From NCBI GenBank assembly GCA_029261395.1, contig JAJDBJ010000021.1:1-58585 (forward strand): a DNA stretch of 58,585 nucleotides, given 5' to 3'. The stretch is from Nitrospinaceae bacterium. Its GTDB lineage: Bacteria; Nitrospinota; Nitrospinia; Nitrospinales; Nitrospinaceae. Shown piece by piece: positions 35,226 to 45,117 of the stretch; the stretch's first letter is position 1, and every line of letters begins with the position of its first letter. The notes beneath the pieces are model-generated. The model was not told the DNA's origin. It made no database searches and saw only the letters and a list, made by a program, of their open reading frames with translations. The translations under genes and the position numbers were made by a program.

Positions 35226-35888
35226 ATGTGCGGACGCTACAGTCAGACGAAACCGATTAAAACACTGAAAGAACATTTCCAGGCCATCGCCTTGGAAATG
35301 GATGAAGAAGAGCGGTACAACATCGCGCCCAGCCAGTCAGTGCCCGTTGTAATCGCCGGGGACCAGGGACGCGAGATTCATACCATGCGCTGGGGCCTGA
35401 TCCCTTCCTGGGCCAAAGACTCTGCCCTCGGCAACAAGCTGATCAACGCCCGAGCCGAAACCGTCCACGAAAAGCCCAGCGTCAAGTCTTCTTTCAAACA
35501 ACGGCGCTGTCTCGTGCCGACCGACGGGTTTTACGAATGGCAGGTCCGCGATGCAGGAAAATTTCCGCAATACATCCGACTGCGCACCGGCGGGTTGTTC
35601 GCGTTCGCCGGCTTGTGGTCGGAATGGGACAGCGGCAAGGAGATTCTGCAAACCTTCACCATCATCACCATCACCGCCAACCGGGACCTCGAATCCGTCC
35701 ATCACCGCATGCCGGTCATCCTCATGCCCGAGAATTACGAAAACTGGCTGGCTCCTGCGTCCAAAGAATTCCCCGGCCTCATGAAACCACTCGGAGACGG
35801 TTTACTGGACCACTACGAAATTTCCAAAACCGTCAACTCCCCAAAAAACGACAGCGAGGAATGTATAACGCCGGTCTCCGAAAACTGA
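35226..35888 (+). CDS. SRAP domain protein (YedK/HMCES-like)
   Basis: A 220-aa protein that starts with MCGRYSQ, so Cys2 becomes the N-terminal nucleophile after Met removal. Other catalytic residues are visible: Asn in LINARAETV, Glu in TDGFYEWQ, and His in HHRMPVIL. SRAP proteins form covalent crosslinks to abasic sites in single-stranded DNA and protect them. The ATG at 35226 is fixed by the MCGR motif, so the longer frame from 35166 is wrong. Confidence 0.95.
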   Translation: MCGRYSQTKPIKTLKEHFQAIALEMDEEERYNIAPSQSVPVVIAGDQGREIHTMRWGLIPSWAKDSALGNKLINARAETVHEKPSVKSSFKQRRCLVPTDGFYEWQVRDAGKFPQYIRLRTGGLFAFAGLWSEWDSGKEILQTFTIITITANRDLESVHHRMPVILMPENYENWLAPASKEFPGLMKPLGDGLLDHYEISKTVNSPKNDSEECITPVSEN

Positions 35889-36146
35889 ACTGGCGAACCG
35901 CAGATGGCAATTAACTCCCCCCCCTCACCCTACCCTCTCCCCATGAGGGGAGAGGAGGTAATTAGCTTTTCAATTGCGCCCAACGATGTTCTTTGGCCGG
36001 CAACGTTCCACAAGTTCCCCCTCCGGGCAGGAGCTAGCGTGACGCTGGACTCAATTTTACTGAATGACACGACACATCCAGCTTGTCATCCTGAGCGCCA
36101 GCGAAGGATCCTTGTTTGGCAAATCCAGTTAATCCTGAAAATCCTG
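35889..36146. repeat. Intergenic region with dispersed repeats
   Basis: A CCTCTCCCC-ATGA-GGGGAGAGG hairpin at about 35933-35955 repeats the unit near 876-911. Further on, GAGCTAGCGTGACGCTGG (about 36031) and CATCCTGAGCGCCAGCGAAG (about 36087) are members of the other dispersed family. The last 25 bp lead into the convergent methyltransferase stop. No gene is seen. Confidence 0.6.
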
Positions 36147-36773
36147 TTATCCTGTCTGATCTTCCGGTTTTTTCCGCATGACCGCCAGCCATTCTTTATC
36201 CTTACGTTTCTCACTCGAAAACGAACATTTCTCAAGGCGTTCAATGTCGAACGCCGCCGCAAAGTGGCCTTGGATATCATCTTCGGTGGTATTGAATGGC
36301 GGACCCCCTTCTTCACCCGTCTCATAAAACAATCCGAACAGCAGTCCGCCGGGTTTCAAAATGCGGGACACCGTCTCGACATAAGCCGGTCTTTGCTCGC
36401 GATGGATCGCGCAGAAAAACGTCTGCTCCAACAGGTTGTCATAGGCTTGATTATGGGTTTCATCCAGCTCAAAAAAATCCTGGTGCAAAACCTGGGCATT
36501 CAGCTTTTTGGTGCGCAGGGAATCACGGAGTAATTTCTCCGCTCCGGGGGAGTAATCGACACCTGTCACCTGAAACCCACGCGCGGCGAAATAGATCACT
36601 TCATGCCCCTGTCCGCATCCCGGAACGATCAGAGTCCCCGGTTGGAGCACCTTGTCTTCCCACAGGCGGACGAAGGGATTCGCCACCTCGCCCAGGTCCC
36701 AGGCGAGATCATTTTCATCGTAATGTTTCTGCCAGTCGGCCTGCTCGTAGCCGTTGCGGATTTCTTCAGTCAT
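36147..36773 (-). CDS. Thiopurine S-methyltransferase-like SAM methyltransferase
   Basis: A 208-aa class I methyltransferase. The SAM motif I is LIVPGCGQGHEVIYFAARG, then VTGVDYSPGAEKLL (acidic residue for ribose), and DNLLEQTFFCAIHREQRPAY, which is characteristic of the TPMT-like family. TWDLGE-like AWDLGEVANPF near the N-terminus also fits. Physiological substrate unknown; related bacterial proteins methylate tellurite/selenite or thiols. It follows the SUMF1 gene with a 5-bp gap. Confidence 0.85.
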   Translation of the reverse strand: MTEEIRNGYEQADWQKHYDENDLAWDLGEVANPFVRLWEDKVLQPGTLIVPGCGQGHEVIYFAARGFQVTGVDYSPGAEKLLRDSLRTKKLNAQVLHQDFFELDETHNQAYDNLLEQTFFCAIHREQRPAYVETVSRILKPGGLLFGLFYETGEEGGPPFNTTEDDIQGHFAAAFDIERLEKCSFSSEKRKDKEWLAVMRKKPEDQTG

Positions 36774-36778
36774 ATCAA

Positions 36779-37591
36779 TTATGGTTTCCCCTCATCTTTA
36801 GCGCACCGGAAGCCGCTGTTGATGTAACGAGTGTTTGGTTCGCGCGAATCCCGGTAGGCGTGCGCCATCTTCTCTGGAGGAGTGCCCCAGGAGCCGCCGC
36901 GGATCACTTTGAACGAGCCCTTTGCCGGTCCCCGTGGATTGCGTTGCGGACTCTTTGAGTAATAGTTGGGATCGTACCAGTCCTGCACCCACTCCCAGAC
37001 ATTGCCCGCCATATCATAAAGCCCGTAGCGATTCGGATTGCGCGTGCCCACTGGCCGGGTCCGCTTGCCGGCATTGTTACCGTACCAGGCGTAGAGGTCC
37101 ATATGGTCCCGGTCCCAGTAGTACCACCCGGTGGTACCACCGCGTGCGGCCTTTTCCCATTCCGCTTCGGTGGGCAGACGTTTGCCTGCCTTCGCGCAGT
37201 ATTCGGATGCTTGGTGAAAAGTCACCTTCTCCACCGGGCACAGCGGGCATTGCTCGAAATAACTCGGATTCACCCCTAGCGCGCTCAGATACTGGAGCTG
37301 GGTCGCCTCATACTTGTCCATGTAAAAAGCATTCAGGTAAACGGTATGCGCCGGCTGTTCGTTGGAGCTCAACCCGTTACGTCCCATAACGAATTCACCG
37401 GCGGGAATCAGCACCATTTCCGACAACCGCTTCAGCTCCCGCTCTTCATGTTCCTTTTTTTCGTGCAACTGTTCCAGCGCTTGTTCATGATCAAAATCGT
37501 TCGTCTCATCCGCCCAAACCGGAAAACCGGAAAACACGAAGAACAGCAGGGCTAAACCCACCCGCACACAATGTTTGCGTCGATACATCAT
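36779..37591 (-). CDS. Exported SUMF1/formylglycine-generating-enzyme-like protein
   Basis: A 270-aa protein with a signal peptide (RVGLALLFFVFSGFPVWA), a short charged coiled coil and an FGE-sulfatase domain: LIPAGEFVMGRN, FYMDKYEATQLQY, GKRLPTEAEWEKAARGG, YDMAGNVWEWVQDWYD, VIRGGSWGTPPEKMAHAYRD, and NSGFRCAKD. The copper-binding Cys pair of true FGE is not evident here, so this is probably a binding or structural member and not an active formylglycine enzyme. It precedes the methyltransferase on the same strand. Confidence 0.85.
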   Translation of the reverse strand: MMYRRKHCVRVGLALLFFVFSGFPVWADETNDFDHEQALEQLHEKKEHEERELKRLSEMVLIPAGEFVMGRNGLSSNEQPAHTVYLNAFYMDKYEATQLQYLSALGVNPSYFEQCPLCPVEKVTFHQASEYCAKAGKRLPTEAEWEKAARGGTTGWYYWDRDHMDLYAWYGNNAGKRTRPVGTRNPNRYGLYDMAGNVWEWVQDWYDPNYYSKSPQRNPRGPAKGSFKVIRGGSWGTPPEKMAHAYRDSREPNTRYINSGFRCAKDEGKP

Positions 37592-37600
37592 TCCTCATCC

Positions 37601-38536
37601 CTACTTGCTGAAATATGCTTTCAAATGCTGAAACGCGGCGCGGGCCATGGCCTCCACCACTTCGACGGCGTTGCCGCCGATATGAGGCGTGACCATCAAT
37701 TGAGGACACGCCAGCAATTCCATATCCTCCGGCGGCTCCTGCGAAAATACATCGAGCGCCGCACCCGCGATGGTTTTCTTTAGAAGCGCTTCTTTGAGCG
37801 CCGCCTGATCCACCACATTTCCCCGGCTGGTATTGATCAGAAACGCCGTCGACTGCATCTTGGCGAGACGGGCGGCGTTGATCATATGCCGCGTGTCCTC
37901 CGTCAACGGAACGTGCATGGAAATAATATCGGCCCCTGCCAGCATTTCTTCCAGACTTTTTTCAATTGCGCCGGTTTCTTTGCAGAATTCAGACATATCC
38001 AGTATATCGCGGACCCAGACCACACACCCGAACGGTTGCAGGAGATGTGTCACCTCTTGCCCGATGTTCCCGCACCCGACGATGCCCACGGTCTTGCCCT
38101 GCAGAAGGTGTCCGCCGTCCTTGACCCATTGCCCCTGCTTGAGGTACCAACCGCCCCTGAACACGTTGTGACACAGTCCCAGCATGAAGCTGAGGGTTAA
38201 TTCGGCCACGGAGCGCCGGTTGACACCTGCGGTCCATCCCAATTCCACGGAATGCCGCTTCAACGCATCCTGATCGATCGTATCCAGACCCACTCCGTAT
38301 TTGGCGATGATCTTGAGTTGCGGCAGAGCGGAGAGCACCTTGTCGGTAATCCCGTCGCGCCCGACCAGCAGGGCGTCGGCTTCTCCGGCGAACCGGATCA
38401 ACTCGTCCTCGGTTAAATAACGGCCGGTGTCGTTAAACAGGGGTTGCGGAAAGAGAGCAGAGAGTTCATCCCGGAGAACGGAAGAATTGCAAATCGGAGG
38501 CGGAGTGACCGCCACCCGTGGGGTTGTCCGGGTCAT
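37601..38536 (-). CDS. D-isomer-specific 2-hydroxyacid dehydrogenase (SerA-like)
   Basis: A 311-aa NAD-dependent dehydrogenase. The cofactor motif is GKTVGIVGCGNIGQEV; catalytic Arg in NTSRGNVVD, Glu in DVFSQEPPE and His in VTPHIGGNA are intact. It resembles the catalytic part of phosphoglycerate dehydrogenase without the ACT domain. Substrate not proven. Its ATG overlaps the stop of the TraB gene (ATGA), suggesting coupled translation. Confidence 0.88.
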   Translation of the reverse strand: MTRTTPRVAVTPPPICNSSVLRDELSALFPQPLFNDTGRYLTEDELIRFAGEADALLVGRDGITDKVLSALPQLKIIAKYGVGLDTIDQDALKRHSVELGWTAGVNRRSVAELTLSFMLGLCHNVFRGGWYLKQGQWVKDGGHLLQGKTVGIVGCGNIGQEVTHLLQPFGCVVWVRDILDMSEFCKETGAIEKSLEEMLAGADIISMHVPLTEDTRHMINAARLAKMQSTAFLINTSRGNVVDQAALKEALLKKTIAGAALDVFSQEPPEDMELLACPQLMVTPHIGGNAVEVVEAMARAAFQHLKAYFSK

Positions 38537-39738
38537 GATCCGGAACCGAAAATTTTATAAACGATCGTCGATCCTGCGATGAAGGTTCCTGCCGCCGATC
38601 CGAGATTGGCGAAAAAGAAAATCAGGAATACCCGGATCACGCCGTTCTTCCACCACTTGGAAAAATGAGCGATATCCTCGCGCATCGATTCAAAATCGGA
38701 CACCTTGGGTTTCCGGATATAGGACTCCACGATGCCAACCACCATACCGGCACCGATGGTCGGATTGAGAGAGGTCAATGGCGCGGCCAGAAACGCCGCC
38801 ACGATTGAAACCGGATGAGCAAATGCCAACGCGGCACCCAAAGCGCTCAGTCCGCCGTTGATCACGAACCATTGGATAATCAGCTCGGTACCCAACTCGG
38901 GTGACCGCATGTATCCCACACCGAACATGCTGAGGATAAACAGACCGATTCCCCAACCGACGTAATACCCGGTTTTGCTGGGCGGCGGCTTGACGTCCAG
39001 TTCCTCCAACGCTTCGGGTGTGGGGGGATTTTCAAACGCAGGCAACATGCCGACCAGATGTCCGGCGCCCACCATCGCCAGAATATGTTTGGGACGATCC
39101 GGGGAGTTTGCCATCTCAATCAATTTTCCGACCATATACTGATCCCGCTCGTCGATCAGCACTTTCTTGACGGACGGCAGGACTTCCCCGAACTCCTCGA
39201 CCAGGGAATGCAGCATGTCGCCTTCCTTCAGATCTTCAATCTGCTGTTCGGTGACTTCCTCACCAACAAATATGCTGGCGATGAGGCTGGAAAACAATTT
39301 GAGCTTCTGCCAAAAAGAAACTTCGAGATACATGCGTTGCAAGGTGGTGGTGATATCCCGGTCAATCACCTCCAACGGCAAATCATATTCAGTAGACAGT
39401 TCGATGGCCTTCATCATCTCCTGCCCCGGCTCCACGCCAATTTTTTCGGCGAGACGCTTTTGATAGGCGGAAAGAGCCAGGTTCACCAGAAGCAGAGTTC
39501 CCTTACCCTGCCGAAGCACCTGATAAATATCCAGATTCTTCCACATGGACTTTTTCGTCAGGTTCTCCAAACGGGGAGGACACAACTCAATGGCGATGCG
39601 ATCGTATTCTCCGGTTCGGATCTTCTCCTCGACCAGATCGACACTTTTCTGCGAAACATGGGCGGTCCCCACCAATGTGATAGGGACACCGTTGACATGA
39701 ACTGTTTTGATAATATCCTGATTGGAACTGGCTTCCAC
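38533..39738 (-). CDS. TraB-family membrane protein
   Basis: A 401-aa protein. The N-terminal TraB domain has ITLVGTAHVSQKSV and RIAIELCPPRLENL, plus HILAMVGAGHLVGML with the second conserved Gly-His. Four or so C-terminal membrane helices follow (GIGLFILSMFGVGYM, ALGAALAFAHPVSIVAAFLA, TIGAGMVVGIVESYI, VFLIFFFANLGSAAG). The GTAH/GAGH pattern suggests a Tiki-like metalloprotease fold, but bacterial roles are unknown. The GTG at 39738 has AAAGGA 4 nt upstream. Confidence 0.85.
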   Translation of the reverse strand: MEASSNQDIIKTVHVNGVPITLVGTAHVSQKSVDLVEEKIRTGEYDRIAIELCPPRLENLTKKSMWKNLDIYQVLRQGKGTLLLVNLALSAYQKRLAEKIGVEPGQEMMKAIELSTEYDLPLEVIDRDITTTLQRMYLEVSFWQKLKLFSSLIASIFVGEEVTEQQIEDLKEGDMLHSLVEEFGEVLPSVKKVLIDERDQYMVGKLIEMANSPDRPKHILAMVGAGHLVGMLPAFENPPTPEALEELDVKPPPSKTGYYVGWGIGLFILSMFGVGYMRSPELGTELIIQWFVINGGLSALGAALAFAHPVSIVAAFLAAPLTSLNPTIGAGMVVGIVESYIRKPKVSDFESMREDIAHFSKWWKNGVIRVFLIFFFANLGSAAGTFIAGSTIVYKIFGSGS

Positions 39739-39765
39739 AAATTCCTTTCTCTACCCGGCAGGGAG

Positions 39766-39856
39766 TGTCGTAAACTATGCGAGGGTGCAACTCGGTGAAT
39801 CCCACCGGCCTCGGTGAAGGCTATACTTCCATCGCGGGGCTTTAAACCTGACGACA
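39766..39856 (+). other. Possible structured element in the traB-uvrB intergenic region
   Basis: TGTCGT (39766) pairs with ACGACA (39851), extended by CCCG/CGGG outside. Inside lie GCGA/TCGC, ACCG-gcct-CGGT and GAAG-gctata-CTTC. This could fold like a multi-helix leader RNA for uvrB, but the stems are short and the fold is by eye. It matches no riboswitch class I know. Confidence 0.3.
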
Positions 39857-39882
39857 GGGCGGGCAACAGCTATAAGGGTTCT

Positions 39883-39903
39883 GGCTGTTTACAGCCTTAT
39901 AAT
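39883..39903 (+). promoter_or_regulatory. Palindrome next to a TATAAT box upstream of uvrB
   Basis: GGCTGT-TT-ACAGCC (39883-39896) sits 1 bp before TATAAT (39898-39903), about 44 bp upstream of the uvrB ATG. An operator between -35 and -10 is a usual LexA position, and uvrB is a usual SOS gene. The -35 is poor. LexA binding is inference. Confidence 0.45.
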
Positions 39904-39946
39904 GTAACATAACCTCATTTTTGTTCACAAGGATCATTACCCGGCC

Positions 39947-41938
39947 ATGCAACCTTTCAAAATAGTATCTGATTACAGGCCCTCAGGGGACCAGCCGCAG
40001 GCGATTGAAACCCTGGTAAAGGGATTCGAGAAGCCCAACGGAATTCACCAGACTCTGCTGGGGGTGACCGGTTCGGGCAAAACCTACGCAGTGGCCAATA
40101 TCGTCGAGCAACTGCAATGCCCCACTCTGGTACTGGCTCACAACAAGACACTGGCGGCGCAGTTGTACAACGAGTTCAAAACCTTTTTCCCGAACAACGC
40201 CGTCGGCTATTTCGTCAGTTATTACGATTACTACCAGCCGGAAGCATATATGCCCACCAGCGACACCTTCATCGAAAAAGACGCGTCCATCAACGACGAA
40301 ATCGACAAAATGCGCCATGCCGCCACCCATGCCCTGTTCGAACGGCGGGACGTGCTGATTGTCGCCAGCGTTTCCTGCATTTACGGTCTCGGTTCGCCAG
40401 AAGCGTACCACGGCATGTTGCTATTTATGGAACCCGGAATGATGATCGAACGGGACGAGGTATTGGGTAAGCTGGTAGACATCCAGTACAAGCGCAACGA
40501 TATCGATTTTCAGCGGGGAACCTTCCGGGTGCGCGGAGACGTGGTGGAGGTGCTCCCGGTTTACGAGCGCAATGAAGCGATCCGCATTGAATTTTTCGGC
40601 GACGAAATTGAAAAACTCACCTGTTTCGATCCGATCACGCTGAAAACTCTGCGCACACTGGACCGCATCGCCATCTATCCGGCCAGCCATTACACCACGC
40701 CCAAAGAAAAACGGGAGATGGCGATAGAAAGCATTCAGGAAGAATTGAAAGAACGCATTCAGTATTTTCGAAGCCAGAACATGCTGATCGAAGCCCAGCG
40801 TATCGAGCAACGCACAATGTTTGACCTGGAAATGATCCGAGAGATCGGCTACTGCCAGGGCGTCGAAAACTATTCGCGTCATCTGATGGGGAGGGAGCCC
40901 GGCAGCCCGCCTCCGACTCTGCTGGATTATTTTCCCGAAGATGCCCTGTTCGTGATCGATGAAAGCCATGTCACCTTTCCGCAACTGAACGGCATGTACA
41001 AAGGCGACCGCGCGCGCAAGGACACGTTGATCCGTTACGGCTTCCGCCTGCCTTCGGCGTTCGACAACCGGCCGTTGATGTTTTCCGAATTTGAAGGCCG
41101 GACCAACAACCGCCTTTACGTCTCCGCCACACCAGGCAAATACGAAACCGAACAATCCGACGGCAAGATCATCGAAATGATCGTCCGACCGACAGGGCTG
41201 GTGGACCCTGCCATCGAGATTCGACCGGTCACGGGTCAAGTGGACGATCTCTTCAACGAAATTCAAAAACGCACCGCACAAAACCAGCGGACACTGGTCA
41301 CCACCCTGACCAAACGATTTTCGGAGGACCTCGCCGAACATTTTACGGAAATGGGATTGAAGGTTAAATACCTGCATTCCGACATCGTGACCATTGAGCG
41401 AATGGAGATCATCCGGGAGTTGCGGTTGGGCGAATTCGACGCACTGATAGGAATCAACTTATTACGGGAGGGACTGGATATACCAGAGGTTTCCCTGATC
41501 GCCATTCTCGATGCCGACAAGGAAGGATTTTTACGCTCCGCCACCTCGTTGATCCAGACTTCCGGCAGGGCCGCGCGGAACCTCGACGGGCACGTCATCA
41601 TGTATGGCGACACCATCACCAACAGCATGCAAATCGCTATTGATGAAACCCAACGACGGCGGACAATTCAAATGGAATACAACAAGACCCACAACATCAC
41701 CCCAGTCTCCATCAAAAAATCGATCCAGGAATCGCTGATGGGTCTGGAGAAATTCTCTATCGCTCCCATCGTTCAGGAGGAAGAAGAGGATTATTTGCTG
41801 GATGGGAACATCGTCGGACGGGCGACCCAGTTGGAGAAACAAATGCACGCGGCGGCCAAAGCGTTGGATTTCGAACGCGCGGCTCAACTGCGGGACCGGG
41901 TCAAACGGTTACGCGAAAAGGACCTGGGAATTATCTAG
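39947..41938 (+). CDS. uvrB: UvrABC excinuclease subunit B
   Basis: A 663-aa helicase-like damage-recognition protein. Walker A is [13 protein letters not shown]; the beta-hairpin region contains [12 protein letters not shown]; helicase motifs include VIDESH (DEAD-like), VSATPG and QTSGRAARN. The C-terminal UVR domain, [20 protein letters not shown], contacts UvrC. It acts in nucleotide excision repair. Its last 8 bp overlap the convergent PilZ gene. Confidence 0.98.
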   Translation: MQPFKIVSDYRPSGDQPQAIETLVKGFEKPNGIHQTLLGVTGSGKTYAVANIVEQLQCPTLVLAHNKTLAAQLYNEFKTFFPNNAVGYFVSYYDYYQPEAYMPTSDTFIEKDASINDEIDKMRHAATHALFERRDVLIVASVSCIYGLGSPEAYHGMLLFMEPGMMIERDEVLGKLVDIQYKRNDIDFQRGTFRVRGDVVEVLPVYERNEAIRIEFFGDEIEKLTCFDPITLKTLRTLDRIAIYPASHYTTPKEKREMAIESIQEELKERIQYFRSQNMLIEAQRIEQRTMFDLEMIREIGYCQGVENYSRHLMGREPGSPPPTLLDYFPEDALFVIDESHVTFPQLNGMYKGDRARKDTLIRYGFRLPSAFDNRPLMFSEFEGRTNNRLYVSATPGKYETEQSDGKIIEMIVRPTGLVDPAIEIRPVTGQVDDLFNEIQKRTAQNQRTLVTTLTKRFSEDLAEHFTEMGLKVKYLHSDIVTIERMEIIRELRLGEFDALIGINLLREGLDIPEVSLIAILDADKEGFLRSATSLIQTSGRAARNLDGHVIMYGDTITNSMQIAIDETQRRRTIQMEYNKTHNITPVSIKKSIQESLMGLEKFSIAPIVQEEEEDYLLDGNIVGRATQLEKQMHAAAKALDFERAAQLRDRVKRLREKDLGII

Positions 41939-42596
41939 CAGACCGGGGCCGGTCAGTACTCCGCCGCTCCCCCATGCGCGTCCCCATGAATTCACGTAGA
42001 ATTTTGTCATGCTCCGAGGAAAGTTTTGAAAATTCGAGGCCGGTGACGAAGGGTTCACTTATACTACCGGGGTTCTTGCGGACATTCCGTACCTCGACTT
42101 TCACATTGGAGAGTTCCCCTAAGTTGAGGTTAACGGTGAGGCGAAGGCTCTCCCCTTTGGTCAACCGTTGGGAATGCGTGATCAGGGCTCCGGAAAGGCT
42201 CAGGTCGCGGATGGTTCCAGTCAGCGCCTTTTCCGAGGCGGCCCCTTCAACAATAAACGAGCACTGGAAATTGGCCTTTTGCCGATTATTCTTCCTCAGC
42301 TTGTAACTGGTAAAACTTTTGGGGTACTCCAGCACCATAAAGCGGACGGGTTGCGCCACGGCATACAACACCAATGTTTTGAAATCGAAATAAGTCCCGT
42401 CAGAAGTGAAACTCAGGCTACACCCGGTGAGTGGGGCAATCTTGACAAAATCTCCCTGGAAGTGCGGATAATCCACAATAAGGTATTCATCTTCCACCCA
42501 ACCGCGAAGCGCGACCTGGTATTTCTCACCCCGCACGGTGGCTTGGATCTTCTTGCCCAGTGACAGATGCAACCCTGTTTTGGTAACCGTTTTCAT
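41931..42596 (-). CDS. PilZ-domain protein (c-di-GMP receptor-like)
   Basis: A 221-aa cytosolic protein. An N-terminal YcgR-like beta domain (about 1-95) precedes a PilZ domain. The c-di-GMP motif D-x-S-x-x-G is present as DLSLSGALI. The upstream RxxxR motif is only partly kept: the stretch [12 protein letters not shown] has basic residues but an imperfect spacing, so ligand binding is plausible and unproven. It lies between convergent uvrB and the end of the mre operon. Confidence 0.8.
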   Translation of the reverse strand: MKTVTKTGLHLSLGKKIQATVRGEKYQVALRGWVEDEYLIVDYPHFQGDFVKIAPLTGCSLSFTSDGTYFDFKTLVLYAVAQPVRFMVLEYPKSFTSYKLRKNNRQKANFQCSFIVEGAASEKALTGTIRDLSLSGALITHSQRLTKGESLRLTVNLNLGELSNVKVEVRNVRKNPGSISEPFVTGLEFSKLSSEHDKILREFMGTRMGERRSTDRPRSAR

Positions 42597-42710
42597 ATCA
42601 ACCCACCTTCAGTCCAATGACAATAGTCCCTCCTTACAAAATCGGCATAAACAGGTCACTATCTTTAGTTTTTTCAGGCGATCCGAATCATTTTATTTTA
42701 AGCAACGGGC

Positions 42711-44591
42711 TTATGTCCCGCTTCCCGGAGCTTCCTGAGGTTCCTCTTCGGAAGGATTCTGGGGGTAGTATTTATTGTAAGTGTCAATGATCTGGCGGAC
42801 GATGGGCGCCGCTGCAGAACCCCCATGCCCGCCATGCTCCACAATAACGGCCACTGCGATTTCCGGATTCTCGTAAGGCGCATACCCGGCGAACCAGGCA
42901 TGGTCGCGATGTTTGTAGGAGATTTCCTCATCGTCCTCACTTTTTGGCCCCTTCTTCAGGCGCACCACCTGGGCGGTGCCGGTTTTCCCAGCGACTGTTA
43001 TTTCCTTCAAACGGGCCCGCCAGCCCGTTCCACGCTTCTCATTGACCACTCCAAAAAGACCTTTTTGTATTAAGGAAAGAGTGTCAGGGCGACTCTCCAG
43101 TCTTTTCTCGATACTGGGGAAAATTTCTTTGACCACCCGGCCATCCTTATCTTTGATCTGCCGCACCAGATACGGTTTCAGCAGGATGCCTCCGTTGGCT
43201 ATAGTCGCCAGCAATCGTGCCTGCTGAAGAGGAGTCACCAGATTGAACCCCTGACCGATAGATGCGGAAATTGTTTCTCCGGCCAGCCACTCTTCCCCAC
43301 GGGCTTTTAACTTCCATTCTTTAGTCGGCACCAAACCCGGTTTTTCTCCGATCAGGTTAACTCGAGTGAGGCTTCCCATTCCCAGCATTTTCGCGTAACG
43401 GGCCAACGTATCGATTCCCAACTTGTAACCGACAGTATAAAAGTAAACGTCGCAGGACTGGACCAAAGCATCATGCAAGTCCACATCGCCATGCCCTCCC
43501 CGCCTCCAACATCGATACACTCCTCGACCCAACCGATAGTATCCGGGGCAGAACACCGTATCTTCCGGGTTCACGGCTTCTTCTTCCAAAGCCGCATAAG
43601 CGGCGATAATTTTGTAGACGGATCCCGGAGGATACTGACCGTCGATCGCTTTGTTCTGTAGCGGATGCTCTGTATTAAAGAGTAGCTTGCGCCATTCGGC
43701 ATTCGAAATTCCAGCAGAAAAAAGATTGGGGTCGAACGCGGGTTTGCTGGTCATGGCGAGAATTTCACCGGTCTGCACTTTTATGACAACCGCCGAACCG
43801 TAAATAGGGGCTTCTTCCGTTCCGGTCATCAATTGCTCGACCATCAGTTGAATTCTCAAATCCAGGGTCAACTGCAAATGATTTCCGCTTTGAGGAGGAC
43901 TCTTTCTCAAAACAGCCAACTCCCGGCCCGAGACGTCAACCTCGACTTCCTTGTATCCTTTCTTCCCCTGCATATCCTGTTCAAACAGGTATTCGATTCC
44001 CTCTTTACCGACGATGTCCCCCATTCGGTAGCCGGGCTCCCCCTTCATCAACTTGTCCTTGTTGATCTCTCCCAGATAACCCAAAGTGTGAGCGGCAAGT
44101 TCCCCATAATGATAATCCCTCAAAGGTTCGACTTTAAGATGAACACCGCCCAACAACTGGTTGTTCTCTTCAACAAAGGCCACCTGGTCTCTTTGGATAT
44201 CCGCTTTGATAAGAACATCCAGAAACGGTTGGGAGTGCCGTATATCATCTTTTACTTTTTGAATATCAAAATCAATTTTTTCTTTAAGAGCATTCAGCGT
44301 TTCACCCAAATCCTGAACATCCTCCGGGGTAATGTACAAGTTGAAGGAAGGACGAATGGAGGCCAGCGTCAATCCATTGCGGTCAGTGATTTCACCACGG
44401 TAGGAGGGAAGAGAAATCAGGCGCACCCGATTGCTTTCCGACAACCCCATAAAGTCGGATCCCTTCAGAACCTGGAGATACCAAACCCGTAACAACAGAA
44501 CAAGAAAACTGACGGCCACCAGAAACACGAAGAATTTTATTTTTCTTCGTACACCATCGGAATAGTCTCGGGAATAACGCTCGGTACTCAC
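42711..44591 (-). CDS. mrdA: Penicillin-binding protein 2 (MrdA)
   Basis: A 626-aa transpeptidase for elongation-phase peptidoglycan. One N-terminal membrane helix (FFVFLVAVSFLVLLLRVWYL) is followed by the PBP dimer domain (SNRVRLISLPSYRGEITDRNG) and the transpeptidase domain, with S-x-x-K in YPPGSVYKII, SCD in QSCDVYFYTVG, and KTGTAQ. The GTG at 44591 overlaps the mreD stop (GTGA), so the two are coupled. No rodA follows in the window. Confidence 0.95.
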   Translation of the reverse strand: MSTERYSRDYSDGVRRKIKFFVFLVAVSFLVLLLRVWYLQVLKGSDFMGLSESNRVRLISLPSYRGEITDRNGLTLASIRPSFNLYITPEDVQDLGETLNALKEKIDFDIQKVKDDIRHSQPFLDVLIKADIQRDQVAFVEENNQLLGGVHLKVEPLRDYHYGELAAHTLGYLGEINKDKLMKGEPGYRMGDIVGKEGIEYLFEQDMQGKKGYKEVEVDVSGRELAVLRKSPPQSGNHLQLTLDLRIQLMVEQLMTGTEEAPIYGSAVVIKVQTGEILAMTSKPAFDPNLFSAGISNAEWRKLLFNTEHPLQNKAIDGQYPPGSVYKIIAAYAALEEEAVNPEDTVFCPGYYRLGRGVYRCWRRGGHGDVDLHDALVQSCDVYFYTVGYKLGIDTLARYAKMLGMGSLTRVNLIGEKPGLVPTKEWKLKARGEEWLAGETISASIGQGFNLVTPLQQARLLATIANGGILLKPYLVRQIKDKDGRVVKEIFPSIEKRLESRPDTLSLIQKGLFGVVNEKRGTGWRARLKEITVAGKTGTAQVVRLKKGPKSEDDEEISYKHRDHAWFAGYAPYENPEIAVAVIVEHGGHGGSAAAPIVRQIIDTYNKYYPQNPSEEEPQEAPGSGT

Positions 44592-45103
44592 TGCGTAAGA
44601 CCCTCCAGCGAGGGAAATTTATGCAGTATCCGTTTTTTGCTCCAATTTATAAAAAAGAACAAAATGGGTCCGATCAGTGCATTGTACATAGCGTAAGTCG
44701 GGAGTGTGCTGAATAGAAAACTGAAGGGAATTTGGGCTTCTAGAAGTGTCGTCAGAACCAAATAATACACCAAACCATCGAAGAAAGAGGCGGCGAGCAA
44801 AATCACGGAGATGGGGACAAACCCGATCACCATCAGTTTGTCTTTCAGGGTGGAAAAGGTAAATCCAATGATGCTTTTGGATAGTGTATTGACCCCCAGC
44901 AGACTTCCGGAAAGACAATCCTGAATCAAACCGATCGCAAAACCCACCCAGATGCCCCGGTCTCCTTTAAGAAGTACGCCGCAATAAACCGCCAGAATCA
45001 GAGCCAGATCCAGCGTCACTCCACCCACGGAAAAATGACTCATCAGACTGGTCTGAAGAGAAAACAGGAAAATGAAGACTACTGTAAAAATGCCAACAAT
45101 CAT
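44588..45103 (-). CDS. mreD: Rod shape-determining protein MreD
   Basis: A 171-aa inner-membrane protein with about five helices (FTVVFIFLFSLQTSLMSHF, LDLALILAVYCGVLL, GIWVGFAIGLIQDCLSG, and two more). LQDCLSG-like GLIQDCLSGSLLGVNTLSKS is typical of MreD. It is part of the elongasome with MreB, MreC and PBP2, and lies between mreC (14-bp gap) and mrdA. Confidence 0.93.
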   Translation of the reverse strand: MIVGIFTVVFIFLFSLQTSLMSHFSVGGVTLDLALILAVYCGVLLKGDRGIWVGFAIGLIQDCLSGSLLGVNTLSKSIIGFTFSTLKDKLMVIGFVPISVILLAASFFDGLVYYLVLTTLLEAQIPFSFLFSTLPTYAMYNALIGPILFFFINWSKKRILHKFPSLEGLTQ

Positions 45104-45117
45104 GTTCCCTACTTATC

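Noticed and set aside
36779-37591. True formylglycine-generating enzyme for a sulfatase
   Set aside because: The catalytic Cys pair is not apparent and no sulfatase is adjacent, so only the domain family is assigned.
39766-39856. Known riboswitch (cobalamin, SAH, THF or ZTP) in the traB-uvrB gap
   Set aside because: Short fragments recall these classes, but their invariant cores are missing, so only an unnamed structured element is noted.
40421-41377. A 318-codon open frame on the minus strand inside uvrB
   Set aside because: It is fully antisense to the highly conserved uvrB and its translation has no protein-like motifs; it arises from the codon bias of uvrB.
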